39,347 nt of DNA from Mycobacterium sp. Lineage in GTDB: Bacteria > Actinomycetota > Actinomycetes > Mycobacteriales > Mycobacteriaceae. Each line of letters starts with the position of its first letter. Positions within the stretch are counted from its first letter, which is position 1. The translations under genes were made by a program, and so were the position numbers. Positions 1 through 6,544 of the stretch are shown piece after piece. The DNA lies in assembly GCF_019247635.1 (NCBI RefSeq), contig NZ_JAFBAR010000112.1, positions 1 to 39,347 of the forward strand, written 5' to 3'. Under the pieces are notes generated by a model. That model made no database searches. It had not been told where the DNA came from and saw only the letters and a program-made list of their open reading frames with translations.

Positions 1-109
1 TGTAGTAACGCAGCCGCGAACCATCTGGGCGGGTGAAAAACCGGACCTGGCCTCGGCCGTCGCTCCATATTGTCGTGTAACTCGCGTCCGGAAACTCATG
101 GTCTCGCAT
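1..109 (-). CDS. N-terminal part of an unidentified protein, cut by the window edge
   Basis: An open frame runs from an ATG at 109 on the minus strand to the window edge, giving 36 residues. The start is preceded by a purine-rich AGGTGGCAGGA that can serve as a ribosome binding site. The visible end (VRFFTRPDGSRLRYY) resembles the first beta strand of alpha/beta-hydrolase or hydrolase-regulator proteins, where a DG..LRY motif often opens the fold. That is a weak resemblance over few residues. It is transcribed away from the AT-rich stretch at 177-260. Without the rest of the gene the function cannot be assigned. Confidence 0.5.
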   Translation of the reverse strand, partial: MRDHEFPDASYTTIWSDGRGQVRFFTRPDGSRLRYY

Positions 110-190
110 TCCTGCCACCTTTCAGTACTCCCCTGGCGGGGCAGCGCGCCCCACGGTGAGCTGCCGGCGAGCCAAGCACAGGCAATATAA

Positions 191-227
191 TAAACTAGAC
201 AGACTTTATATACGTCTCTATAGTTTA
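191..227. promoter_or_regulatory. AT-rich imperfect dyad upstream of the minus-strand gene at the left edge
   Basis: Within an AT-rich island (about 177-260) in otherwise GC-rich DNA, TAAACTA at 191-197 is mirrored by TAGTTTA at 221-227. Inside them AGAC at 201-204 mirrors GTCT at 214-217. About 13 of 16 paired positions match, centred on 209. It lies between the start of the leftmost gene (109, minus) and the MutS-like remnant, so it could be an operator or promoter for the former. No gene was found between 110 and 400. The assignment as a binding site is inference from symmetry only. Confidence 0.3.
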
Positions 228-399
228 AAATCACTTCTAGCCGGATTATTCCTAGGCGGCCGACCACCGGGCCACTTGCCCCCGGTCAGCGCAGGAAGCC
301 GTGGTCGGCGGCGTCCGCGGTACGACCGCGCGCGGGTCGACGCGCTGATCGCCCCGGTTCTGGCCGGCGGATGGGTAGGTCACCGGCCGGAAGAAATCC

Positions 400-655
400 C
401 CGCCATAGCTGGTGGAAAGGTCGACTTACCACCCTCGTTGGCGCCGGTGATGACGATCAGTGTTTTGCCATCGGCGTCGATATCAGTGGCGGTGACTTCC
501 TTCCTGGTGGTCAGGCTGAAACCGCGGAGCCCCGGTCGGCGTGGCACCGGAAAGCACGTCGGTAGATGGTGTTGGTGAGCTCGTCCCGCAAATTCAGGCA
601 GCAGAGGTAACTTGCCAAATACATCGCCTGTGCGACGGAAGCGCACTGGACGATC
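400..655 (-). pseudogene. MutS-like ATPase remnant, frameshifted and truncated
   Basis: Two minus-strand frames together spell part of a MutS-type ATPase domain. The upstream frame (about 655-575) reads YLCCLNLRDELTN. A second frame (about 570-410) continues PTCFPVP, then SLTTRKEV, then DIDADGKTLIVITGANEGGKSTF. The block TGANEGGKST is the Walker A loop typical of MutS family proteins (GAN.GGKST). The reading frame must shift near 575, and homology stops immediately after KSTF, where the frame soon terminates. There is no N-terminal body and no Walker B region. This is a decayed fragment of a MutS-related gene, not a working mismatch repair protein. Boundaries are approximate. Confidence 0.7.
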
Positions 656-669
656 GCCGGGGTGCTCAG

Positions 670-1092
670 TCAGAGCAGCTTGACGATCCGATGCGCCTGT
701 ACTGAGTAGACAAACGGGCCAACCCCCTGTGCGGCAACGGCGATCGCGGCGATGTTGTCGATGAATCTTGCCGCGAGGTCCGCAGCCGCGATGTCGGCTC
801 TAGGCACGCAAAACATTCGCGCGCTGTGGTCGATAACTGTTTGACGCTCAACAAGATTGCGTCGGATAGCGGCATCCTTATGAAATGCGATCCAGCCGCG
901 TTTCGCTGTCAGCTCGATCCACTCTTCATCACTGATTCTCTGGTCTTGCGGCTGACCGTAATGCTCGCGCAAGGTTGTCACTGCGAGCCCGGCTTGTCGA
1001 AGTAACGCAGGCACTTGAACCGCACCGAGGCTCCGATCCAAAAATATATGCGGGAGGCCGGCGATGATTTGCGGATCAAGCGGCGATGGCAT
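670..1092 (-). CDS. vapC45: VapC45-type PIN-domain toxin
   Basis: Predicted ribonuclease toxin of 140 residues with a PIN-like fold. It opens with FLDRSLG, carries acidic residues in DEEW, the block FHKDAAIRRN in the middle and DLAARFIDN near the C-terminus, the pattern of the VapC45/PIN-like family. M. tuberculosis Rv2019 (VapC45) is about the same length. I chose the ATG at 1092 rather than an in-frame start at 1125 because it gives the family length and a 17-nt overlap with the stop of the upstream antitoxin gene (1076), which fits translational coupling. The expected role is RNA cleavage that is neutralised by the partner encoded just upstream. The RNA target cannot be read from the sequence. 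Confidence 0.83.
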   Translation of the reverse strand: MPSPLDPQIIAGLPHIFLDRSLGAVQVPALLRQAGLAVTTLREHYGQPQDQRISDEEWIELTAKRGWIAFHKDAAIRRNLVERQTVIDHSARMFCVPRADIAAADLAARFIDNIAAIAVAAQGVGPFVYSVQAHRIVKLL

Positions 1093-1795
1093 CAAGCGCG
1101 GTACGCAGGTCTTTCTCGGAGACACCGTAGTCCGCGGCTACCGCCTTGAATGTCTCGCCGGCACGCAGCGGCCCTAGGGCGTCAGCGACCCTTGCGCCGC
1201 TGGCGTCAAAGACCGGCTGCCCATAGCCCCTAGTAGGGTCAAGTACGACGTTCGCTTCGCCGTATTGCGGTAGCCGAATTAGCTTGGCGTATTTATCGTT
1301 ATCGAATCGGATCTGCGTTAGGTAGTGCTGAACGATGTCTTTGAAGACGTACTGACCGGACCGCGGAACAATCAGGTGCTTGACAACTTCATCGTCTGGA
1401 CTGCCTTTACCGGATTTCTGAGCGAAGTCCCAAAGAACCTCTGCGCCGTCCGTGTAGAGGTCTCTCGACGCTAGTGCGTTCGGGCCGACGTTTCGCAGGA
1501 GCCAGTCAATTGACGGCCGTATTCGTTGCATCGGCACACCGGCGCGCCGGAATGCGGCTAGGACGTATGCCTCCGCGACTCCAACAAATGGCAGCCGCGC
1601 GTATCCGTGACGGTCCTGTGGCAGCGCAGTGATGATCGGTTCAGCTTTGACCACCGAACGCGTTTCTGGGCGCCGTTCATAGCCGTCTGCCCAGGTCTGC
1701 AATGTCGAGCGTGGCACTATCAGATACTTAGACGCCTCGGTCAACGTATAGAGCGGAACATCGAAGCGCAGGTCGTGTGCGGATTTCGAAGCCAT
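1076..1795 (-). CDS. vapB45: VapB45-type antitoxin with helix-turn-helix and DUF433-like region
   Basis: 239 residues, the same length as M. tuberculosis Rv2018 (VapB45). The N-terminus (YTLTEASKYLIVPRSTLQTW, about residues 16-35) reads as a MerR/excisionase-like DNA-binding helix-turn-helix. The C-terminal third (VVLDPTRGYGQPVFDASGARV, then a segment with VAADYGVSEKDLRTAL) matches the DUF433-type arrangement of antitoxins, with a second small helix-turn-helix. It should bind and silence the VapC45 toxin encoded downstream and probably autoregulate the operon. The ATG at 1795 follows a GGGGAA purine stretch. Unlike most VapB proteins, which are short, this family is long; that is normal for VapB45 and not a fusion. 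Confidence 0.85.
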   Translation of the reverse strand: MASKSAHDLRFDVPLYTLTEASKYLIVPRSTLQTWADGYERRPETRSVVKAEPIITALPQDRHGYARLPFVGVAEAYVLAAFRRAGVPMQRIRPSIDWLLRNVGPNALASRDLYTDGAEVLWDFAQKSGKGSPDDEVVKHLIVPRSGQYVFKDIVQHYLTQIRFDNDKYAKLIRLPQYGEANVVLDPTRGYGQPVFDASGARVADALGPLRAGETFKAVAADYGVSEKDLRTALDAIAA

Positions 1796-1820
1796 CGTGA
1801 TTCCCCATCTTCCGCGATTC

Positions 1821-1836
1821 TTAGTTCCGCTTTAGT
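1821..1836 (-). promoter_or_regulatory. Direct repeat in the vapBC45 leader, possible autoregulatory site
   Basis: Upstream of the vapB45 start the pentamer TTAGT (plus-strand sense) occurs at 1821-1825 and 1832-1836, spaced 11 nt start to start, which is one helical turn. Antitoxins of this class usually repress their own promoter, so a repeat here is a reasonable operator candidate. The repeat is short and could be chance. Confidence 0.25.
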
Positions 1837-1941
1837 CTGCCACGACGGTACGACAGACCGCGGTCCTGGGAGCTGCATGCTCCGCGCCTGTCGCTGGATA
1901 ACGACTTGAACCAATTTGTGCGCAAATCGGGGCGGCGCGGA

Positions 1942-2229
1942 TCACGTCACGGGGTACCGCCAGCTCCGGAAGGGCTTTGGTGCAAGCCTCACCGGGTAGA
2001 GCGTCCGATAGTGGACGAGGTCACCGACCTGTAGGGGCAACGAATAGGAGGGCAACGCCCGCCCCTCTAACCCGGCCTGAACCCCACGCAGGTAGCTGAG
2101 CCTGACGGCGCGCTCGACATCGGGCATGCCGTCCCACTCGTCGGCGTATGCCCACACCGGGGCCTTTTCTCTTTGTCGGTCATGAACGCTTTCCCTCCGG
2201 GGCTGGCGCAGCGAGTTGAACTTGCGCAC
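1942..2229 (-). CDS. Small hypothetical protein, possibly frameshifted at its start
   Basis: A 95-residue frame from a GTG at 2229. The segment APVWAYADEWDGMPDVERA and the following SYLRGVQAGLEGR look like genuine protein, with a helical, mixed-charge character. I recognise no family. The annotated GTG lacks a good ribosome binding site. A much better start lies in a neighbouring frame: GGAGGGAAAGCGTTC followed by ATG at about 2180, reading MTDKEK, which would join sensibly to APVWAYADEW if one base were missing in the AAAAGGCCCC run. The gene may therefore be a single-base frameshift pseudogene, or simply start at the GTG. It lies between vapBC45 and a gene-poor stretch. Confidence 0.4.
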   Translation of the reverse strand: MRKFNSLRQPRRESVHDRQREKAPVWAYADEWDGMPDVERAVRLSYLRGVQAGLEGRALPSYSLPLQVGDLVHYRTLYPVRLAPKPFRSWRYPVT

Positions 2230-2345
2230 GCTCGAGGACGGATGTTGTAAGGCGCCGGGCTGTTAGACCGCCAAGCCCCGCAGTGTCGCGCGCACTTGAA
2301 GCAACGATCCCAATTAGCCTGCAGTGCATAAGCGTTCGTCACAAC

Positions 2346-2366
2346 GTCGCCGCTTTGAGCGGCGAC
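2346..2366. terminator. Stem-loop in a gene-poor stretch (2230-2703)
   Basis: GTCGCCGC at 2346-2353 pairs perfectly with GCGGCGAC at 2359-2366 across a 5-nt loop. There is no T-tract on either side, so it is at best a Rho-independent-like terminator of the mycobacterial type. It lies in a gap of about 470 bases between the small minus-strand ORF and the TM2 gene. I found no other supported gene, tRNA or mobile element in that gap. Confidence 0.3.
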
Positions 2367-2703
2367 AGCTAGCGTCCCGGATGCGTCGGCTGATGACGGC
2401 GGTCATGGGTGGATAGAAGAGCCCGGCAGATGCTGATCCGGGCGCCGTCGCGACCGTTGCCTCGTGGGCGGGACCGGGTCACCGGCTGGGCCGATTAGGA
2501 AAACAAGGGCTGCATTGCGAGACACATCTTGACCAGTAGTGCAATGATTGGCGCGCCACACTGCCGCTTCTCTTCCAAGGATTTTGCAAGACGTCCGACT
2601 CACCCTGTTTCTGCCGGCCTGAGCGACCGGTAATAATGACCAACTCAGAACAGCTCGACATCTCAAACCCCGTCCATCGTCGAGAGAGAGAAAGCAAAAC
2701 AAC

Positions 2704-3120
2704 ATGACGAGTCAGCAACCGGCACCCGGCTGGTACCCCGACCCAAGCGGCAATCCCGGCCAGAAGTATTGGGACGGGCAGCAATGGCACGACGCCGGCG
2801 CCGCGGCCACCCCGGCCGCCGTCGCACCGTACGGTGGCGCACCGTACGGTGGCGCGCCCTACGGTGGCGCATCCTATGGTGTCGACGCGTACGGACAGCC
2901 GCTGTCGGACAAGAGCAAGCTTGTGGCCGGATTGTTGCAGCTCTTCTTGGGCAGTTTCGGCGTCGGCCGATTTTACCTCGGCTACGGCACCATCGGCGCC
3001 CTTCAGATTGTGGTCACGTTTTTGACCTGCGGAATCGGCGCGATATGGCCGTTGATTGACGGCATCATGATCATCATGGGCAACGTGCCCGACGCCCAGG
3101 GACGCACGCTGCGCGACTGA
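2704..3120 (+). CDS. DUF2510-TM2 domain membrane protein
   Basis: 138 residues in three parts. Residues 1-30 (PGWYPDPSG, then KYWDGQQWHD) are a DUF2510 domain, common at the N-terminus of actinobacterial membrane proteins. Residues 41-64 are a proline/glycine/tyrosine linker built from PYGGA repeats. Residues 69-125 are a TM2 domain with two membrane-spanning segments (LLQLFLGSFGVGRFYLG, and IGALQIVVTFLTCG running into the second). The start ATG at 2704 follows a GAGAGAGAGAAAG purine stretch. TM2 proteins of this kind are uncharacterised inner-membrane proteins; no enzymatic role is apparent. The gene stands alone, ending 37 bases before the convergent LLM gene. Confidence 0.85.
   Translation: MTSQQPAPGWYPDPSGNPGQKYWDGQQWHDAGAAATPAAVAPYGGAPYGGAPYGGASYGVDAYGQPLSDKSKLVAGLLQLFLGSFGVGRFYLGYGTIGALQIVVTFLTCGIGAIWPLIDGIMIIMGNVPDAQGRTLRD
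2824..2880 (+). repeat. 15-bp tandem repeat inside the TM2 gene
   Basis: The unit GCACCGTACGGTGGC occurs in near-perfect tandem at 2824, 2839 and 2854, with a degenerate fourth copy at 2869. It encodes the PYGGA linker repeats. Each of the first two copies contains the 12-bp palindrome CACCGTACGGTG. Copy number may vary between strains by slippage. Confidence 0.75.
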
Positions 3121-3157
3121 CGCTTGTCATCGGGCGTGCGAGTCGCGCCGGATCCGG

Positions 3158-4090
3158 TCAGCCGGCCGACTCGCGACCGATGCCGTCGCGCAGACAGGCC
3201 CGCGTCCTGTCCCGGCCCTCGGCCGACGGGTCGAACGCGATCGCGATGAACTCGTCGACGCCCGCGGCGCGCAGCTCGTCGAGTCGCCCGCGCACCGTCG
3301 CCTCGTCACCGATGAGCGCGGCGTCCGCCGGGCCGGCGTAGCCTTCGCGGTCCAGCATTGCCCGGTACGACGGCAATTGCCCGTACATCGCGAACTGCTC
3401 GGCCGCCACTTTGCGCACAGCGGTCACGTCGTCGGTGACGGCGACGGGCAGCGCGGCGGCGACGCTGACGGACCCCTCCGGGCGTCCGGCTTCGGCGGCC
3501 GCATCACGCAGGGTGGGGCCGGTGTGCTCCTCCAGTGCCTTGGGTCCGGTCATCCAGGTCACCGTTCCGGCGGTGCGCCGGCCGGCCAGCCGAAGCATCT
3601 GCGGACCCAGCGCCGCGACGTACACGTCGGGCGTGGGCGCCCCCGAAATCTGGAGCGCGCCTCTGGTGGTCAGCATCTCGCCGGTTGCATTGACTGGCTC
3701 GCCGGCGAGCAGCGGAAGCAGCCCGTCGAGGTATTCGCTGAGACGTCGCGCCGACCGGTCCCACGAGATTCCCCACATTCCCTCGGTCACGGCCCGGTGG
3801 GTGACGCCGACGCCGAGCGTGAATCGCCCACCGGCGATGAGGTTGAGCGTCAGCGCCCGCTGCGCCATCAGCATGGGGTGCTGGTTCTGGATCGGCACCA
3901 CCCCGCTGGCGACCTTGATGTCGCTCACCTCGCGCACTGCCACCGCGAGCACGGTGAGCAGGTCGAAGTCGAACGGCATCTGCGTCAGCCAGACGCGCTC
4001 GAACCCGTCGTCGCGGGCCTGGGTCAGGTCGTGGATGCAGCCGTCGACGGGGTTCTCGGTGGACAGGTTGGCAATCAGGCTCATGCGCAT
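3158..4090 (-). CDS. LLM-class (F420-type) flavin/deazaflavin-dependent oxidoreductase
   Basis: 310 residues of the luciferase-like monooxygenase fold. Supporting blocks are RVWLTQMPFDFDLLT near the N-terminus, KVASGVVPIQNQHPMLMAQRA, then GGRFTLGVGVTHR, and YVAALGPQMLRLAGRRTAGTVTWM in the middle, as in mycobacterial F420-dependent TIM-barrel oxidoreductases. The start was set at 4090, not the upstream ATG at 4114, because AGGGAG lies 6 nt before the 4090 ATG. It sits 71 bases downstream of the TetR gene on the same strand and is probably co-transcribed with it. A paralogue with the same block order lies at 29751-30707. Substrate is unknown; use of F420 rather than FMN is family-level inference. 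Confidence 0.85.
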   Translation of the reverse strand: MRMSLIANLSTENPVDGCIHDLTQARDDGFERVWLTQMPFDFDLLTVLAVAVREVSDIKVASGVVPIQNQHPMLMAQRALTLNLIAGGRFTLGVGVTHRAVTEGMWGISWDRSARRLSEYLDGLLPLLAGEPVNATGEMLTTRGALQISGAPTPDVYVAALGPQMLRLAGRRTAGTVTWMTGPKALEEHTGPTLRDAAAEAGRPEGSVSVAAALPVAVTDDVTAVRKVAAEQFAMYGQLPSYRAMLDREGYAGPADAALIGDEATVRGRLDELRAAGVDEFIAIAFDPSAEGRDRTRACLRDGIGRESAG

Positions 4091-4161
4091 AAATTTCTCC
4101 CTATGCCAATGCACGGCCTTTTGGCAAGCATGGATCGGCTGAGCCCGCGTGGTCGACGGTG

Positions 4162-4830
4162 TCAGACCGCCCTGTTGCGCCGCCGAGGCGATACAGTTTC
4201 CCCGGGCGATAGCGCCTCCATGGCGGCCGCGAGTCGCGGGTACGCGATCGCCGGTCCGATCCAGCGCGTCAGGTAACTGCGCAGTGCCGCCCCGCGCAGC
4301 GCGGTTCGACCGCGATCGTAGGCAAGAAATGAGTTCAGGATCCGCAGCGAGAAGTCGGCGAGTTCGTCCAATTCGGTTTCACTGTAACCGTATTGGCGCC
4401 AGTCCACATCGAGGGCATGCAGCATCGAACGACTGAACGTCAGCGCCGCCTCCGCCATCGTCACCCCGGATTTCGCCGTTTGGTGCTGGCTCAGTACCAA
4501 CCTGACCTTCCGATCGTCGCCGAGCTTCTCGATGGCGTAGGCCATGCCTTCTACGACGGCTTTCACAGGGTCGGTCTCTCCGCGCAGATGCTTGGTCAGC
4601 TGGTCCAGGAATCCGTTGGCGGAGCGCATCGCGGTCGCCAGGGTCAGGACATCGGTGCCGGGGAAGTAGCGATAGACGGTCTGCCGGGTGATCCCCAGGT
4701 CGCGCGCCACATCGGATATCCGCAATGCCGAACCGCGCTTTGCGAGCATCCTTTCGGCCGAATCCAGGATTCGGTTGACGGCCTCCTCATCGGAGGACGG
4801 CGTGTTGCCGGACCAGCCGTGGCTGCGCAC
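4162..4830 (-). CDS. TetR/AcrR-family transcriptional regulator
   Basis: 222 residues from a GTG at 4830. An N-terminal TetR DNA-binding domain occupies about residues 15-65: ILDSAERMLAKRG, then ISDVARDLGITRQTVYRYF, with the characteristic TVYRYF recognition helix. The remaining helical domain is the ligand-binding half and has no recognisable specificity. The gene is divergent from the amidohydrolase operon (5193 onward), and an 18-bp near-perfect dyad lies in the shared 362-bp intergenic region, so this protein is the best candidate repressor of both itself and module A. It is followed by the LLM oxidoreductase gene on the same strand. Confidence 0.88.
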   Translation of the reverse strand: MRSHGWSGNTPSSDEEAVNRILDSAERMLAKRGSALRISDVARDLGITRQTVYRYFPGTDVLTLATAMRSANGFLDQLTKHLRGETDPVKAVVEGMAYAIEKLGDDRKVRLVLSQHQTAKSGVTMAEAALTFSRSMLHALDVDWRQYGYSETELDELADFSLRILNSFLAYDRGRTALRGAALRSYLTRWIGPAIAYPRLAAAMEALSPGETVSPRRRNRAV

Positions 4831-5117
4831 TCTTACCGCCCGCCACCGTGGTTGTCCAGCGTCGTCATACCGGGATGATAGCCCGCGTCGACGGTCCTAC
4901 CTGGTCACGGAGCGACGCCACCTCCGCCCGGGGCGAAAGCAAGCCGGGCGGGTGCCATGCTGCTGTTGTAAAGGACTAATAGCCAGCACCGGGGCAAGGC
5001 GCTACGGGTGAAGGCTCCGGATCACGATTGTTCCGAGCACTCGCGTAATACGAGTTGTGGTGCCCCTATTGGCGAATATGGGTGGGATATTGAGCCATCC
5101 GAGGGGCCGCCACGCGG

Positions 5118-5159
5118 TTGACCGAGTGATACAGATCATTGTCTAATAGTCCTATCAGA
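5118..5159 (+). promoter_or_regulatory. Promoter with overlapping TetR-type operator for the amidohydrolase operon
   Basis: TTGACC at 5118-5123 and TCTAAT at 5142-5147, separated by 18 nt, form a plausible housekeeping promoter. The -10 lies inside the dyad TCTAATAGTCCTATCAGA (5142-5159), whose 8-bp arms match at 7 of 8 positions around a 2-nt centre. An operator across the -10 would give simple repression. A copy of the half-site CTAATAG occurs at 4976-4982, nearer the divergent TetR gene. The remainder of the 4831-5192 gap holds no supported gene. Confidence 0.5.
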
Positions 5160-5192
5160 GGTCCGGCGAGCACGGGATGCCGAGGAGCCATC

Positions 5193-6530
5193 GTGAACAA
5201 AGACGACTTGATCCTGATCAGCGTCGATGACCACATCGCCGAGCCGGCGGACATGTTCGACGCCCATGTGCCCGCCGCCTACAAGGAACACGCGCCGCGC
5301 GTGGTACTGGAGCCCGACGGCATCCAACAGTGGTACTACGGCGAGGTCCGCGGTCGGAACATGGGCCTCAACGCCGTGGCCGGCAAGCCCCGCGAGATGT
5401 ACAACGTGGATGCCTCGCGTTACGACGAGATGCGGCCCGGTTGCTTCAACGTCGACGAACGCGTCAGGGACATGAATGCCGGCGGGCAATTGGCCGGGCT
5501 GAACTTCCCCAACTTCACCGGGTTCTCGGGCCAGGTCCTCAACCAGGGGCCTGACCGCGACATCAATCTGATCATGATCAAGGCGTACAACGACTGGCAC
5601 GTGGACGAATGGTGCGGCGCCTACCCGGGCAGGTTCATCCCGTGCGGCATCCTTCCCCTGTACGACGTGCAAGAAGCCGCAAAGGAAGTAAAGCGGCTGG
5701 CGGACAAGGGGTGTCACGCTGTGACGTTCTCGGAGAACCCCGAGGCGCTGGAGATGCCCAGCATTCACACCAAGTACTGGTACCCGTTGTTCGAGGCGGT
5801 CTGCGAGCACAACACGGTGCTGTGCACCCACGTGGGGTCGTCCTCGAGGTCGCCGACGGTGTCGCTGGACGCGCCACCGAGCGTGATGATGACGGCGTCG
5901 TCGATGATGAGCATGTTCACCTTCGTCGAGCTGATCTGGGCCGAGTTCTGGGCCGACTTCCCGGGGCTGAAGTTCTCGCTCACCGAGGGCGACGTGGGGT
6001 GGATGCCCTACTTCCTGTGGCGCGCAGAGCATGTGTTCAACCGGCACTCGGGGTGGACGCAGGCCAAATTCCCCCCGGGCTACGACGGCCCGGTCGACGT
6101 GTTCAAACGGCACTTCTACACCTGCTTCATCAGCGACAAGGTCGGCGTGCGGAACATGGACTGGTTCAACGAGAACATGCTGTGCTGGGAGTCCGACTTT
6201 CCGCACTCCGACAGCGACTGGCCGTTCGCACCGGAGGATGTCATCGAGACCATGGGCCACCTCGACGACGCCGTGATCAACAAGATCACTCATGAAAACG
6301 CCATGGCCGCATACTCCTTCGACCCGTTCAAGTACATTCCCCAAGACCATGCCCGTGCCGGGTACCTGCGGACCCAGGCCGCCGATGTCGATGTGGTGAC
6401 CCATGTCGGACGCGAGGCAAGCCAACGTGACCGCGACGCCTGGACCCGGATGACGCAGATGGCTCAATTGGCGCGAATGTCTGCGGAGGCGCCCGGAATC
6501 GTGGGCCGGTCAACGACTCTCGACGACTGA
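5193..6530 (+). CDS. Amidohydrolase_2-family metal-dependent hydrolase
   Basis: 445 residues from a GTG at 5193, placed there because CCGAGGAG precedes it; an in-frame ATG at 5139 would lie in the promoter. The N-terminus SVDDHIAEPADMF (D13, H14, E17) is the metal-binding opening of the actinobacterial amidohydrolase_2 family. Later ligand candidates are the His of LCTHVGSSS, the Asp/His of ESDFPHSDS and the His of ITHENA. Family members include decarboxylases and C-C or C-N hydrolases acting on carboxylated or cyclic substrates, so it may cleave or decarboxylate an intermediate of module A. It is the first gene of a tightly spaced plus-strand operon continuing with the CoA-transferase 14 bases downstream. 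Confidence 0.85.
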   Translation: MNKDDLILISVDDHIAEPADMFDAHVPAAYKEHAPRVVLEPDGIQQWYYGEVRGRNMGLNAVAGKPREMYNVDASRYDEMRPGCFNVDERVRDMNAGGQLAGLNFPNFTGFSGQVLNQGPDRDINLIMIKAYNDWHVDEWCGAYPGRFIPCGILPLYDVQEAAKEVKRLADKGCHAVTFSENPEALEMPSIHTKYWYPLFEAVCEHNTVLCTHVGSSSRSPTVSLDAPPSVMMTASSMMSMFTFVELIWAEFWADFPGLKFSLTEGDVGWMPYFLWRAEHVFNRHSGWTQAKFPPGYDGPVDVFKRHFYTCFISDKVGVRNMDWFNENMLCWESDFPHSDSDWPFAPEDVIETMGHLDDAVINKITHENAMAAYSFDPFKYIPQDHARAGYLRTQAADVDVVTHVGREASQRDRDAWTRMTQMAQLARMSAEAPGIVGRSTTLDD

Positions 6531-6544
6531 CCGGGAACGATTCA

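Noticed and set aside
2230..2703. tRNA or attachment site in the gene-poor stretch
   Set aside because: I looked for a cloverleaf and for direct repeats flanking the left-end island and found only one stem-loop (2346-2366).
2824..2880. CRISPR-like repeats in the TM2 gene
   Set aside because: The 15-bp units are contiguous with no spacers and encode PYGGA in frame, so they are a protein-coding tandem repeat.
5136..6467. 443-codon minus-strand ORF opposite the amidohydrolase gene
   Set aside because: Its translation is low in recognisable motifs and rich in His/Arg/Val, as expected of an antisense shadow in high-GC DNA. The plus-strand frame has clear amidohydrolase motifs and a ribosome binding site.
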